Assembly (NCBI GenBank): GCA_965240325.2
Contig: OZ251230.1
Location: 2,046,001-2,110,000, forward strand
Direction of reading: 5' to 3'
From: Rebecca billardiae RCC1528
Lineage: Eukaryota; Haptophyta
Length of the DNA stretch: 64,000 nucleotides
The position numbers and the translations under genes are program-made. Shown one piece after another: positions 18,688-30,600 of the stretch. The notes beneath the pieces were generated by a model. It made no database searches, was not told the DNA's origin, and saw nothing but the letters and a program-made list of their open reading frames with translations. Numbering within the stretch: the stretch's first letter is position 1; every line of letters starts with the position of its first letter.

Positions 18688-21600
18688 CTAGCCGCACAGG
18701 TTGTGCAGCGCGGTGACGGCGGTGGCGACGGCGGTGGCGAGCAGCTCGTTGATCGCCTCGCCCGTCGCGCCGCCCTGCGAGAGGAGGCGGTCGAAGATGA
18801 TGGGCACGAGCACCGTGAGCGCGATGATGATCGGCTCCTCGAGCCCGAGCGTCTGCGCCTCGGCAAGGACCCAGCTGAAGAGGAGCCAGCGCGTCTGCGC
18901 CGCTCCGAAGGTGAGCGCGAACGCGACGGCGAGGAGAGCGAGCACGGTGAAGATGCCCCACATCGCGAGCCACGCGAGCGCGAGCTTGACGCGCGGCGGC
19001 GGCGTGAGCGCGCGCATGCTGCGCCGCAGCAGGCCGAGCCAGCCGGCCATGCGCTGCGCCTCGCGCCGCGCCTCGTCGGCCACCATCCCATCGTACCACG
19101 CGACGAGCTCGGAGAAGCCGATCGCGCCGTTGCCGTTCGTGTCGAGGTCGTTGGCGAGCTCCTGCACGCGGCGCGGCCGCATCCGGAAGCCGAGCGACTG
19201 GATGAGCCGCGCAAACTCGTCCGTGTCCACCGCGCCGTTGCCGTCCGCGTCGAATGCGCGGAACTTGAGGCGCAGCAGCTCGAGGGTCTCCGCGTTGAGC
19301 GCACTCCCCTCCGGCGGCTCGCTCAGCGCGGCGACTGACTCGCCGGCCTCGCTCGGCGTCTGCGGCACGCTGCCCGTCGCGAAGGCGAGGGAAGGCCCCG
19401 CCGTGCGCCCCTCGCGCACATCGGCCGCGCCGTGCGAGCCGACTTGCTCGGGCGGCGGCGGGATCGGCCGCAGGCTCGCCGCCGGCGTGGCGGCGGTGGA
19501 CCCCGCGGTGGAGGGCGGCGGCGGGCTCGGGGGCGGCGGCTCCGCCGCAACGTCCGCGGCCGGCTCCTCAGGCGCGATCCTAGACGGCCGGGCAGACCCG
19601 ACGCCGGCGCGCAGCGAGGCGTTGGAGCTCGGCCGGCGCGCGCCCGCGGGGGCCTGCGTCTGCGCCGTGCGCGGTGCGCCGCCGTGCGCGCACGCCGCCG
19701 TCTCAGGGGTGCCGACGGGGCGCGAGCGGCGCGGCTCGGCGACATCGCCCAGGGCGCTCACGGCACTGCCGCCGACCTCCAGGTCGGGCTCGTCGGTGGG
19801 GTGCACCGGCGCCGGGCTCGCGCCGCCGAGGATCGCCGCGACCACGCGCCGAACGGGCGACACCGTCGCCGTGCCAGCCTGTGCCGAGGCGGACCCCGCC
19901 GGCGCCCCCTCGGCCGCCTCCGGGTGGATGGGCGCCTCCGGGTGGATGGGCACCCCGCGCTCACCGCGCGGCGTCGTCACACCTCGGGCGGGCGCCGCCG
20001 CGGGCGCGTGGCTGGCAGCGGCGAGCAGCGGAGCGTCGAGGGCCGCGCCGCCGGCCGCGGTGGGCGCGGTGCGCGGCGGCGACTGGTGCTCAGGCGTGGA
20101 GCACTCCGAGGCCTGCTGCCAGGACAGCCAGCTCCTCCGCCCGGGACCCACAGCCTCGCCAGCGCCAGGACTGAATCCTTCCACCGCCCTTGATCCAGCG
20201 CGGCGCGCGCCGGCGCTGCTCGAGGCGAGCTCGTCGAGCGCATCGAACGCGCTCGACTGCGCCGCGCGGTCGCCACCGCGAACGCGGGCCTCGGTGCGCT
20301 CATCGCCACCGCCACCGCCGCTGCCCGAGGTGCGAGGCGTGCCTGCGCCCGAGCTGTCCGACTTGACCTCCTGGTCAGCGAGCACCTGCTCTCGTGAGCG
20401 CTGGGCACGCGAGCGCGCGAGCGCGAGGTCCGCGGGCGCCGCCGCGCGCAGCGCCGAGCCCGCGCGCCCGCGCCGGTCTGACACAATGCGGCGCAGCGCG
20501 AGCGGGCTCGCGGCGCGGTAGCTGCCGTTCGCGACGCTCGTGCGCACGGCGCTCGCAAAGGGCGCGCGCCGGCGCTCCCGCTCGGCGAGCTCGGCCTTGA
20601 GGAAGGCGGCAAAGACGCGCTTGCTCAGCGGCGCCGAGCGCCGGCCGTAGCCCCAGCGGAAGACGGCGCGGAAGAGGACGAGCGCGGGCGCGGTGAGCGC
20701 GGCCGTGAGCAGCGCGGTCAGAATGGCGGAGACCAGTGAGACGCTCGGTGCTGCCGACGCGGGCGGCGCGTCGCTCCCGGAGTAGAGCATGCACGTGATC
20801 ACGAGCCCGAGCATCGCGATGCTCCAGAAGATCTGCGCGAGCTCCGCGCGCTTGGCGTCCTCAGGGTCCGCGAACCAGATGCCCAGGAGGGAGTGGTCGG
20901 TGGAGACCTTGGCCGCGACGAGGCGCACGACGCGCGTGAGCGTGTGGTCACGCGTGCGGTCGGCTGCGCGCGCGCGCCGCTCGCGCAGCTCGGGCGCGGC
21001 CTTGTCGACGGCACGCCGCGCCTTGCGCCCGCGCGCGAAGCGCTGCATCGTGAGCGCCGCCTGCCGCCGCTGCTCGGCCAGGTAATCGTCGAGGTCGTCG
21101 AGCCTCGCCTCGAGCCGGTCGGCGAACGCGCCGCCCTCCGCGCCGCCCGCCCCAGCGCGCTCGTGCGGCGCGATCTCCTCGCCGCCGTCGCGCGCGGCGG
21201 CGGTGGCAGCGGCAGCGGTGGCGGCGAGACCAGTTGCACCCGCGGTCGGCTCGCGTGCGCGCGCCTCGGCGTCGCTCGGTGGCGACGAGCTGGGAGGCGG
21301 CGGCCGGTCGGCGCTGGCCCCACAGCCGCCTGCATGGATGCCTGCGCGGATGCCGCGCGATTGGCGCGAGGCGGCGGTGCCGACGCTTCCGCCAGTGCTG
21401 CCGCGGCGGTCGCCGGAGCTGGCGCGGCGGTCAGTCGCGCCGGGCCCGACCTCGGCGGGGCTCCAGGTCGTGCCGCCAAAGAGCGCGTCCTCCTCCTGCA
21501 TGCGCCGCTGCTCGCGCCTCTTGAGCCACTGGCGCAGGCCGCCGCTGCCGCCGCTGCCTCCAACCGCGCCCGCGTCGCCGGCGGGCGGCTGCGGCGCGTC

Positions 21601-24600
21601 GGCCAGCAGGAGCTGAAGCCGGCGCGCGCGCTCGCTCGAGTCGCGCACGTCGCGCGCACCAAAGAGACCGACGGTGAGCGCGCACGCGATCGCCATGCTC
21701 ACAACCAGCCAGAAGATGTACGGGTTGGCGTCGATCACGGGCGGCGCGCCCACGCCCACCGCGGCGGCGAGGTCGTCCCCGCCGAGGGTGTTCACGTTGA
21801 AGCTCTCCACCTCCTCCGCCGCACCCGCGGCGGACGGCGGCACGCTCACGCCCGCAAAGTCGGTCTGCGCGGCGCGCGCGCGAGGAGGGAGGAGAGAGGC
21901 GGGCGGATACGCGCAGCAGGAACGCCAGTGGGGGCGCGGCGGGGGAGAGGGACGCGCACGGTGCGCGTGAGTGCCGGCGGTGCGTGGTGCAGGCCCGCGG
22001 CAGAGCGCCGAGCGCGCGGCGGGGCGCGCGCACACACCAGGTGCGTGCACGCGCAGTAGCGTGCCATCGTGCCGTCGCCAGCCGCCGAGGGCGCGACGAG
22101 CGTCTCGCAGCCGTCATCGACCCACGCGTGGCGGTACGCGTCCCACCACACACAGCCCCAGCCGCCCGGACCGCCCGCCTCCGCCAGCCCGGGCACCTCG
22201 ACCAGCACGCGCGAGTCGTCGGCGAGGTTGTTGATGGTGAGTGCCTGCCCGCTCGCCGCGCTCAAGAGCGTGACGGAGAAGACGGGCGTCACCAGCCCCG
22301 AGGCGAGGCGCGTGCCGTTGGTCTGCGTGGTCGGGTCGCCGTGCACGTTGCGCGCCACGCTCCAGAGCACCACGTCAACGCCGCCCACAAGCTGCTCCAC
22401 CGGCACCGCGCCAAACACGGCACCCGGCACGCCCACCGAGCCCGCGCCGCCCGGCCCGCTGAGGCTCGCGTTGCGCAGCGCGGCCGGCGTGGAGCGCGCC
22501 GCGGACACGTTGACCGAGGAGGCGACCGCCTCGTACGGCGCCTCGCCCGCGACCGCGCCGGCGAGCAGCGCGGCGGCCAGCCCGCTCACCGCCGCGCTTG
22601 CTGCCTGCCCGATCGCCTCGGCCTGCGCCGCGCCGCTCGACGCGGAGTCGGCGGAGAAGTCGGTCGCGGCCGCGGCGACGAGCGCGGCGTCGGTCGCGCG
22701 CAGCAGCGCCGACGCAGTCGCCGCGTCCACGCCAGACTCAGCCGAGCCCGACGCGATCGCGGCGACCTGCGCGAGCCCGCTGGCCTGCGCCTCCGCATCG
22801 ATCGAGCCGGCGGGCGCGCCCTCGAGCACGGCCGCGAGCGCGCCCGCGGACGCGGCGCGCACCTCGGCGGTGGGCGCGCCCGAGCTCGCGGCGCCCGCGC
22901 TCAGCTCAAGCAGCGCGCCCACCGCGCTTGCGCTCTCGCTCGCGTTGCCCGCCGCGCTCGTGCCGCCGAGCAGCCCGGCGAGCGCGCTCACGAGCTGCGT
23001 CGCCTCGTCCGTCGCGCCGACCGCGAGCGCGGCGCGCGCGCGCGTGAGCGCGCTCGTGAGCGCGGTGCGCGCCTCGTCTGCGCTCGCGCCCGTGCCGAGC
23101 GCGGCAGGCGCGCTCACGCGCACAGCTGCCTCGGCGACCGCCGCGCCGCCGAGCGCGTCCGTCACGCGCAGGCGCGTGGTGCGGTTGCCCGCGGGCAGCA
23201 GCGCCGTGACGGCGCTCGCGGTGGTCGCGGCGCCGAGCGAGACGTCGCGCGCCGCGTCGACTGCGCCCAGCGCCAGGGCGGCGGGCGCGTGGCTGAAGGC
23301 GAAGAGCAGCGGCAGGTCGTCCTCGTCATCATCCGTCCACCCGTCCGCGCGCAGCGCAAAGCGCGTCTCGAGCGCCACGCCCGCGCTCGGCGCGACGGCG
23401 AGCGCGCCGCCGTACGGCGGTCGGTTGATTGCAACCCGCACCTCGCCGTATGCCGGCTGCGCACCGCCCGTGACCTGCAGCCGGAACGAGTAGACCGCGC
23501 CGGGCGTGAGCGCGCCGGAGCGGAACGCGAGCGTCGGACCGAGCGCACCCGTCGTCGTGACTGCCGCCCGGTCTGAGAGGTCGAGCTCGGCGCCCGCGCC
23601 GACGAGCTCGCCCGCAGCGCCGACCCGCAGCACGGACCACGCGTACGCGTACGAGGCGAGGCCGGCCGCCTCGCGCGCAAGCGACTCGTCGTCCAGGCTC
23701 GTCGAGATCGCGAGCCGCTCGGTGTTCAGCTCGAAGACCGCGGGGTACTTGATACGCGCAAGCGGCGCAAAGGCGAGGGTCGGCACGGCGCCGGGCACGA
23801 CGAGCAGCCGCACAGACGCGGACGCGGGCGCGCGAGCCTCCGCGCTGTCGGCGGCGCGCACGCTCACGGCGAGCGTGTACTCGCCTGGCGTGAGTGTGCG
23901 CGCGCGCAGCTCGAAGACCGCCGCGCTCGCGTTGGCGTCGGCAGCGTCGAGCGCGATCGGCTCGGCGCTCGTCGCGTTGGCGAGCGTCCACGCGAACACG
24001 AGACCGCCGACGTCGCCGCCGTCCGCGCCGTCCGCGCTGTCCACCTCGGGGTCGAAGGAGGCGGACGCGTCGACGCGCAGCGGCTCGTCGGCGGGCACGC
24101 GCCGGTCGCCGCCCGCAATCACCGCGCGCAGCGGCTCGCGCGACACGACGACGCGCACGCGCGCCGTTGCGCTCTGCGTCGGGCTCGCGAGCATTGCCGC
24201 GCTGAGCGCGAGCGCGTACGTGTGTCCCGCGCGCAGCGAGTGCGGCCGCAGCACCAGCACCGCCGAGGTGGCGCCGCCGAGCGCGGGCGCGCCTACGGCG
24301 GCCGCGCTCACGTTGGCGCCGCTCGCCGTGTGCACCACGCCCTCGAGCGCCCACGCGAAGCCCATCGCCGGCTCGAAGCCGAGCGGCCAGCACGGCGCGA
24401 GCGAGGCGAGACCGCGCAGCAGCGTGCTCGCGCCTGCGCGCGCGCGCAGCTCAGGCGCGCCGTCAATGGCGAGAAGCGGGCTCGCGCCGTCGCCGCGGCC
24501 GACGGCCCACTCGACGGGCGCCGAGGGCACGCCGAGGAAGGAGGTGACGCGCAGCACGAAGACAAAGCCGCCCGCCACGCCGAGCTCGGCCGATGCGCCG

Positions 24601-27600
24601 TCGCCGCCCAGCTCCAGCACGGCCGCCGACGCGGGCAGCGTGCGCAGCCGCGCGTTGAGCGACGTGGCGCGCACAGAGCGCGTGGGGTCGACGCGCCACG
24701 AGTACGAGGGCGCGCGGATGCCGCCGCGCGACGACGCAGACGCGTCGAGGCGCAGCGCCGCGCCCGGGCAGCTCGAGATCTGCGACGGGCCCGAGACGGC
24801 GCCGACCGGCACCGGGCACCGGATGCCCTCGCCGCACGGCGCGTCCGCATCGACGGACGCCGACGCGGCCGCCGAGAAGCGCTCGGCCGCGCACGGCGTG
24901 CCGCACAGCGCAGGCACGAGCGCGCCCGCGCGCACTCCAATGGCCGCACCGGGCGCGACGCGTGTGTGCGCCGTGAGCTGCACGACGAGCGTCGAGTCGT
25001 CGGCCCAGTAGCACTGCGGCGCGCCGCGCCCATCGCCGCGCACGAGCTCGAGCGTGGCATCGTCGAGCACGGCCGCGCACGCGCCCACGGCCGTGCCCAT
25101 GCCCGCGCGGTCGGTGGGCTGCGCGTCGAAGCGCAGCAGCAGCGCCGTCGCCGCGCGGTTGAAGGCCACCGACTCGAGCACAGGCGCGTGCAGCCCCACG
25201 AAGGAAAAGGTGGGCGCACCGGCTGCGGGTGAGTACTGCTGGCCGTTGAGCGACACGCGCACGGTCGCAACGCCCGCCGCGCCGTACCGCGTGCGCACGA
25301 GCACGCTCGAGGCGTCGACGGACGTGGGCGGCTGCGCGAGCGCGTTGCCGAAGCGCACGCGCACGAGCGCGCCGCCGTCGAGGCCGCCGTCAAAGCCGCT
25401 GCCGTGCAGCGTCACCTCCGTGCCACCGGCGCCATCGCCGAGCGCCGGCTCGAGCGCGTCGAATGTGGGGTGCGCATACGTGGTGAAGTCGAGGCGCGAG
25501 GAGGTGGTCGACGCCGCGGTGCCGCCGCCGAGCGAGAGCTCGAGCGGCGCGCTCGAAGGCGCGGAGGCGCCGTCGGCGACTGCGGGCAGCGTGCACCGCG
25601 CGCGGCTTGTGGCGCCGGCGGGCGCGTCAGCGGGCACAGGCAGCAGCTCCGCCGGGGCGACGCATTCCGCCGCACTGCCGCGCACGCAGCACAGCTGCCC
25701 GTCGCCGTAGTCGGCAAAGCCTGAGCCCACCAGCGTGACCGCTGTGCCGCCCTCGACGGGGCCGCTCGGCGGGCTGAGCGAGGCGATGCGCACCGCGCCC
25801 ATGTCGTACAGCGCAAAGGCCACCGGCTCGAACAGCCCAGGCACGTCCACGTCGGCGGGCGCGCCCACGCCCGCGAGCGCGACCCCCACGGTGAACGCAC
25901 CCGCCGACGTGGCGGGCGGCATCGCGCACTGCAGCCGCGCGTCGCTGATCACCGTCGCGGCCGAGAGGAGGATGCCGTCCTCCGCACCCGCCTCCACACC
26001 GCGCGCCGCGTCGTCGGCGGGCGTGAAGGCGCACTGCGCGCCGCCGTACGCCTCGGCGCCATCGGCGAGCTCGAGGAAGCCCGCGCCGCGCAGCTCGAGT
26101 GCCGCGCCCGTCGCGCCCAGCGGCGCGCCGGCCGGGAAGGCGGAGAGCACCACCACGCGGATGGCGGGCGGGGGCGGCGGCGGCGGGCTCGGCGGCGGGA
26201 GGGGCGGCGGCGAGCTCGGTGGCGGCCGCGGAGGCGGCGAGGGCGGCGGCGAGGGTGGTGGCGAGGGCGGCGGCGAGGGCGGCGGCGCGGGCGGCGGGCT
26301 CGGCGGCGGGCTGGGCGGCGGCGAGGGCGGCGGCGTGGGTGGCGGGCTCGGCGGCGGGCTCGGTGGCGGGCTCGGCGGAGGCGGCGGCGGGGACGACGGC
26401 GGCGGCGAGGGCGGCGCCGAGGGCGGCGACGGTGGTGGGAACGGCTCCACCCGCGGCGGGGGTGGCGGCGTCGGCGGGCTCGGCGGTGGTGCTGGCGGTG
26501 GTGATGGTGGCGGCGGGCTCGGCGGTGGCGCGGGTGGCGGGACTGGCGGCGGCCGAGGCGGCAGGCTCGGGGGCGCGCTCGGCGGCGGCGCCGGGGGCGG
26601 CGGCGGTGGGCTTGGCGGCGGCGCGGGTGGCGGGCTCGGTGGTAGGCGCGGCGGTGGGCTCGGTGGCGGCGCGGGCGGCGGGCTCGGCGGTGGGCTCGGT
26701 GGCGGGCTCGGGGGCGGTGAAGGCGGCGGTGGCGGTGGCGGCAGGCTCGGTGGGCTCGGCGGCGGGAACGGCTGCGTGCGCGGCGGCGGGGGCGGGCTCG
26801 GCGGCGGGCTCGGCGGCGGTGGGCTCGGCGGTGGCTGCGGCGGTGTCGGTGGTGGAGGTAGCGGCGGCGGGCTCGGCGGTGGCGGCTGCGGCGGTAGTGG
26901 CGGTGGGAGCGGCGGTAGCGAGGGCGGCGACCTCGGCGGCGCCAACGGCGGCGCCGACGGCGGGGGGCTCGGCGGCAGCGGCGGCGGCGAGAGTGGCGGG
27001 CTCGGCGGTTGCGACGGCGGACTGGGTGGCGGGCTCGGCGGCGGGCTCGGCGGTGGGCTCGGCGGTGGCGGCGATGGTGGCGGCAGCGGCGGCGGGCTTG
27101 GTGGGCTCGGCGGCGGGAACGGCTGCGTGCGCGGCGGCGGCGGCGGGCTCGGTGGAGGGCTCGGCGGCGGCGGGCTCGGTGGGTCCGCAGGCGGCGAGCT
27201 CGGCGGCGCGCTCGGTGGCGGACGCGGCGGCAGGGCCGGTGGCGGCGAGTGCTGCACGCACGAGCCGTCGTCCACCTCCGCGCCCGAATCAAAGTTGGCC
27301 GCCGCCGCGTCCATGCAGCCGCTCTGCGCGGTGGCTGGCATCTCGAGCACTCCGGCGCCAATCTCGCTCGAGAGCTGCTCGGTCGAGAGCGCCTGCAGCG
27401 CGCCCAGCACGTCGAGGGCGCCGTCGGCGCTGGGCTGCAGCGCGGCGCAGACGATGCGCGCCGACGCCTGCTCGACCGCCACCACGCTCACCCAGCCGTC
27501 GGGCGCGCCCGCCGCGCTCGAGAGCCTCGCGCCGAGCTCGGTGCGCGCCGCCTCCGTCTCATAGTCGCTCGCGTCCGCATCGAGCGTGAGCGCAAAGTAG

Positions 27601-30600
27601 AGCCTCGAGCCGGGGGGCGAGGGCGGCGGTGAGGGCGGCGGCGGTGCTGGGATGCTCGGTGGTGGTGGGCTCGGCGGCGGGTAGGGCGGTGGCGGCGGAG
27701 GCGGCACCGGTGGCGAGCGCGGTGGCGGCGACGGTGGCGGTGAGGGTGGCGATGACGGCGGCGGCGTGGGCGGCGGCGAGTGAGGCGGCGTGGGCGGCGG
27801 CGGCAACGGCGGGGGGCTTGGCTGGCTCGGTGGCGGGCTCGGCGGCGGCGCTGGAGGTGGCGACTGTGGCGGCGCACTGGGCGGAGCGAATGGCGGCGGG
27901 CTCGGCGGAGGGCTCGGCGGCGGCTGCAGCGGCGGCGGGCTCGGCGGCGGGCTCGGCGGCGCGCTCGGCGGCGGGCTTGGTGGTGGGCTCGGTGGCAAGC
28001 GCGGAGGGGGCTGGAGCGGCGGGGGCGTCGGCGGCGGGCTCGGGGGCGGGCGCGGTGGTGGCGACGGCGGAGGCGACGATGGCGGCGGTAGCGGCGGGCC
28101 GGACGGCGGTGGGCTCGGGGGAGGTGAGGGCGGCGGGCCGGGTGGCGGAGTTGGCGGCGGCGTGGGCGGTGGCAACGGCGGCGGCGGCGCCGGTGGTGGC
28201 GGCGCCGGGGGCGGGCTTGGCGGCGGGCTCAGCGGACGGCGAGGCGGCGCTGAGGGGGGCGGCGAGGGGGGCGGCGACGGTGGCTGCAAGGGCGGTGGCG
28301 GCGTGGGCGGTGGTGGGCTCGGCGGTGGGCTCGGTGGGGGTTGTGGCGGCGGCGAGGGCGGCGGGCTCGGCGGCGGGTTGGGCGGCAACGCCGGCGGCGG
28401 GCTCGGTGGCGGGCTCGGCGGCGGCGGCGCCGGTGGTGGCGGGCTCGGCGGCGGGCTCGGCGGCGGGCTCGGTGGCGGCTTGGGCGGAGGGCTCGGCGGC
28501 GAGCTCGGCGGTAGAGGGCTTGGCGGTGGAGTTGGTGGGCTGCGCGGCGGTGGGCTCGGAGGTGGTGACGGCGGCGGTGGGCTCGGCGGTGGCGACGGCG
28601 GCGGGCTCGGTGGCGGGTTTGGCGGCGGGCTCGGTGGTGGGATGGGCGGAGGCGACGGTGGTGGGCTCGGCGGTGGCGATGGCGGCACACCTGGCGGTTG
28701 GTTCGGTGGAGGCGTTGGCGGCGATTGTGGCGGCGGAGGAGACGGCGGTGGGCTCGGCGGAGGCGAGGGAGGAGGCGCCGGGGGCGGCGTTGGCGGTGGC
28801 GGACTCGGTGGTGGGCTCGGTGGCGATGCGGGTGGTGGTGACGGAGGCGGGCCGGGCGGTGGCGGGTTCGGTGGATGGCTCGGTGGAGGGAATGGAGGTG
28901 GACGTGGCGGTGGCGCCGGCGGTGGTGGGCTCGGCGGCGGGCTCGGCGGCGGGCTCGGTGGCGGGCTGGGTGGCGGGCCCGGCGGCGGCGACTTGGGTGG
29001 CGGCGACGGCGGATGACTCGGCGGCGGGCTGGGTGCTGGGCTGGGCGGACTGGCAGGTGGTGGACTCGGCGGGGGGCTTGGTGGCGGGGAAGGCGGGGGT
29101 GGGCTGGGTGGTGGGCTCGGCGGAGACGACGGCGGAGGGCTGGGCGGCGGGCTCGGCGGCGGCGGGCTCGGTGGCGGGCTCGGTGGCGGGCTCAGCGGCG
29201 GGCTCGGTGGCGAGCTCGGTGGTGGCGGGCTGGGCGGCGGGCGGGGCGGTGGCGAGGGTGGCGGTGTCGGTGGCGGACTCGGTGGCGGTGGGCTCGGCGG
29301 TGGGTTCGGTGGCGGCCTGGGAGGTGGGCTTGGTGGCGGACTCGGCGGGGGCGGGCTTGGCGGCGGGCTCGGCGGCGGCGACGGGGGCGGACTCGGCGGT
29401 GGCTGCGGCGGGGAGAGAGGCGGCGGGCTGGGCGGCGGGGTGGGTGGCAGACTCGGCGGCGGCGGGCTCGGCGGCGGCCTTGGTGGTGGCGACGGTGGCG
29501 GGCTGGGCGGTGGGCGAGGCGGCGGTGGACTCGGCGGTGGACTCGGTGGCGTGCTTGGGGGCGGGCTCGGCGGTGGACTCGGGGGCAGCGGGCTCGGTGG
29601 CGGGCTCGGAGGCGGCGACGGAGGTGGGATCGGTGGCGGCGTGGGCGGCGGTGGGCTCGGTGGTGGGCGTGGGGGCTGGGCCGGTGGCGGTGATGGCGGA
29701 GGGCTCGGCGGTGGCGGGCTCGGCGGCGGCGACGGTGGTGGGCTTGGCGGCGGGTTCGGTGGTGGGCTCGGTGGAGAGCCCGGTGGCGGGCTCGGAGGTG
29801 GGCTCGGCGGCGGGCTCGGAGGCGGCGGGCTCGGAGGAGGGGCCGGTGGGGGCGACGGAGGTGAGAGTGGCGGTGAGCTCGGCGGTGGCGGGCTCGGCGG
29901 GGGCGACGGTGGCGGGCTGGGCGGTGGGAACGGCGGTGGACTGGGCGGTGGACTTGGTGGCGCGCTCGGCGGCGGGCTCGGCGGTGGGCGCGGCGGTGGC
30001 GATGGAGGCGGCGACGGTGGCGGACTGGGCGGCGGTGGGCTCGGAGGCGGGCTCGGTGGCAAGCTCGGCGGCGGTGATGGCGGCGGGCTCGGTGGTGGTG
30101 GGCTCGGCGGTGGCGATGGCGGTGGGCTCGGCGGCGGTCGCGGTGGGGGGCTCGGCGGCGGTCGCGGTGGGGGGCTCGGCGGTGGGCTGGGCGGCAGTGC
30201 CGGCGGTGGCGGGCTCGGTGGTGGACTCGGCGGAGGTGCTGGCGGCGGGCTTGGGGGTGGGCTTGGCGGTGGTGGGCTTGGTGGTGGTAGCGGTGGCGGG
30301 CTCGGCGGTGGGTGTGGCGGCGGGTTCGGCGGCGGGCTCGGTGGAGGGCGCGGCGGCGGGCTTGGCGGAGGGCGTGGTGGCGGTGGGCTCGGGGGCGGGC
30401 TTGGCGGCGGCGATGGAGGCGGCGAAGGCGGCGGGCTGGGCGGCGGTGGGCGCGGCGGCGGGCTCGGCGGTGGGCTCGGCGGCGGGCTCGGCGGTGGGGT
30501 GGGTGGCGGTGGGCTCGGTGGAGGCAACGGCGGCGGGCGCGGTGGCGGGCTCGGGGGTGGATTTGGAGGCGGGCTCGGCGGCGGGCTCGGTGGCGGGCTT

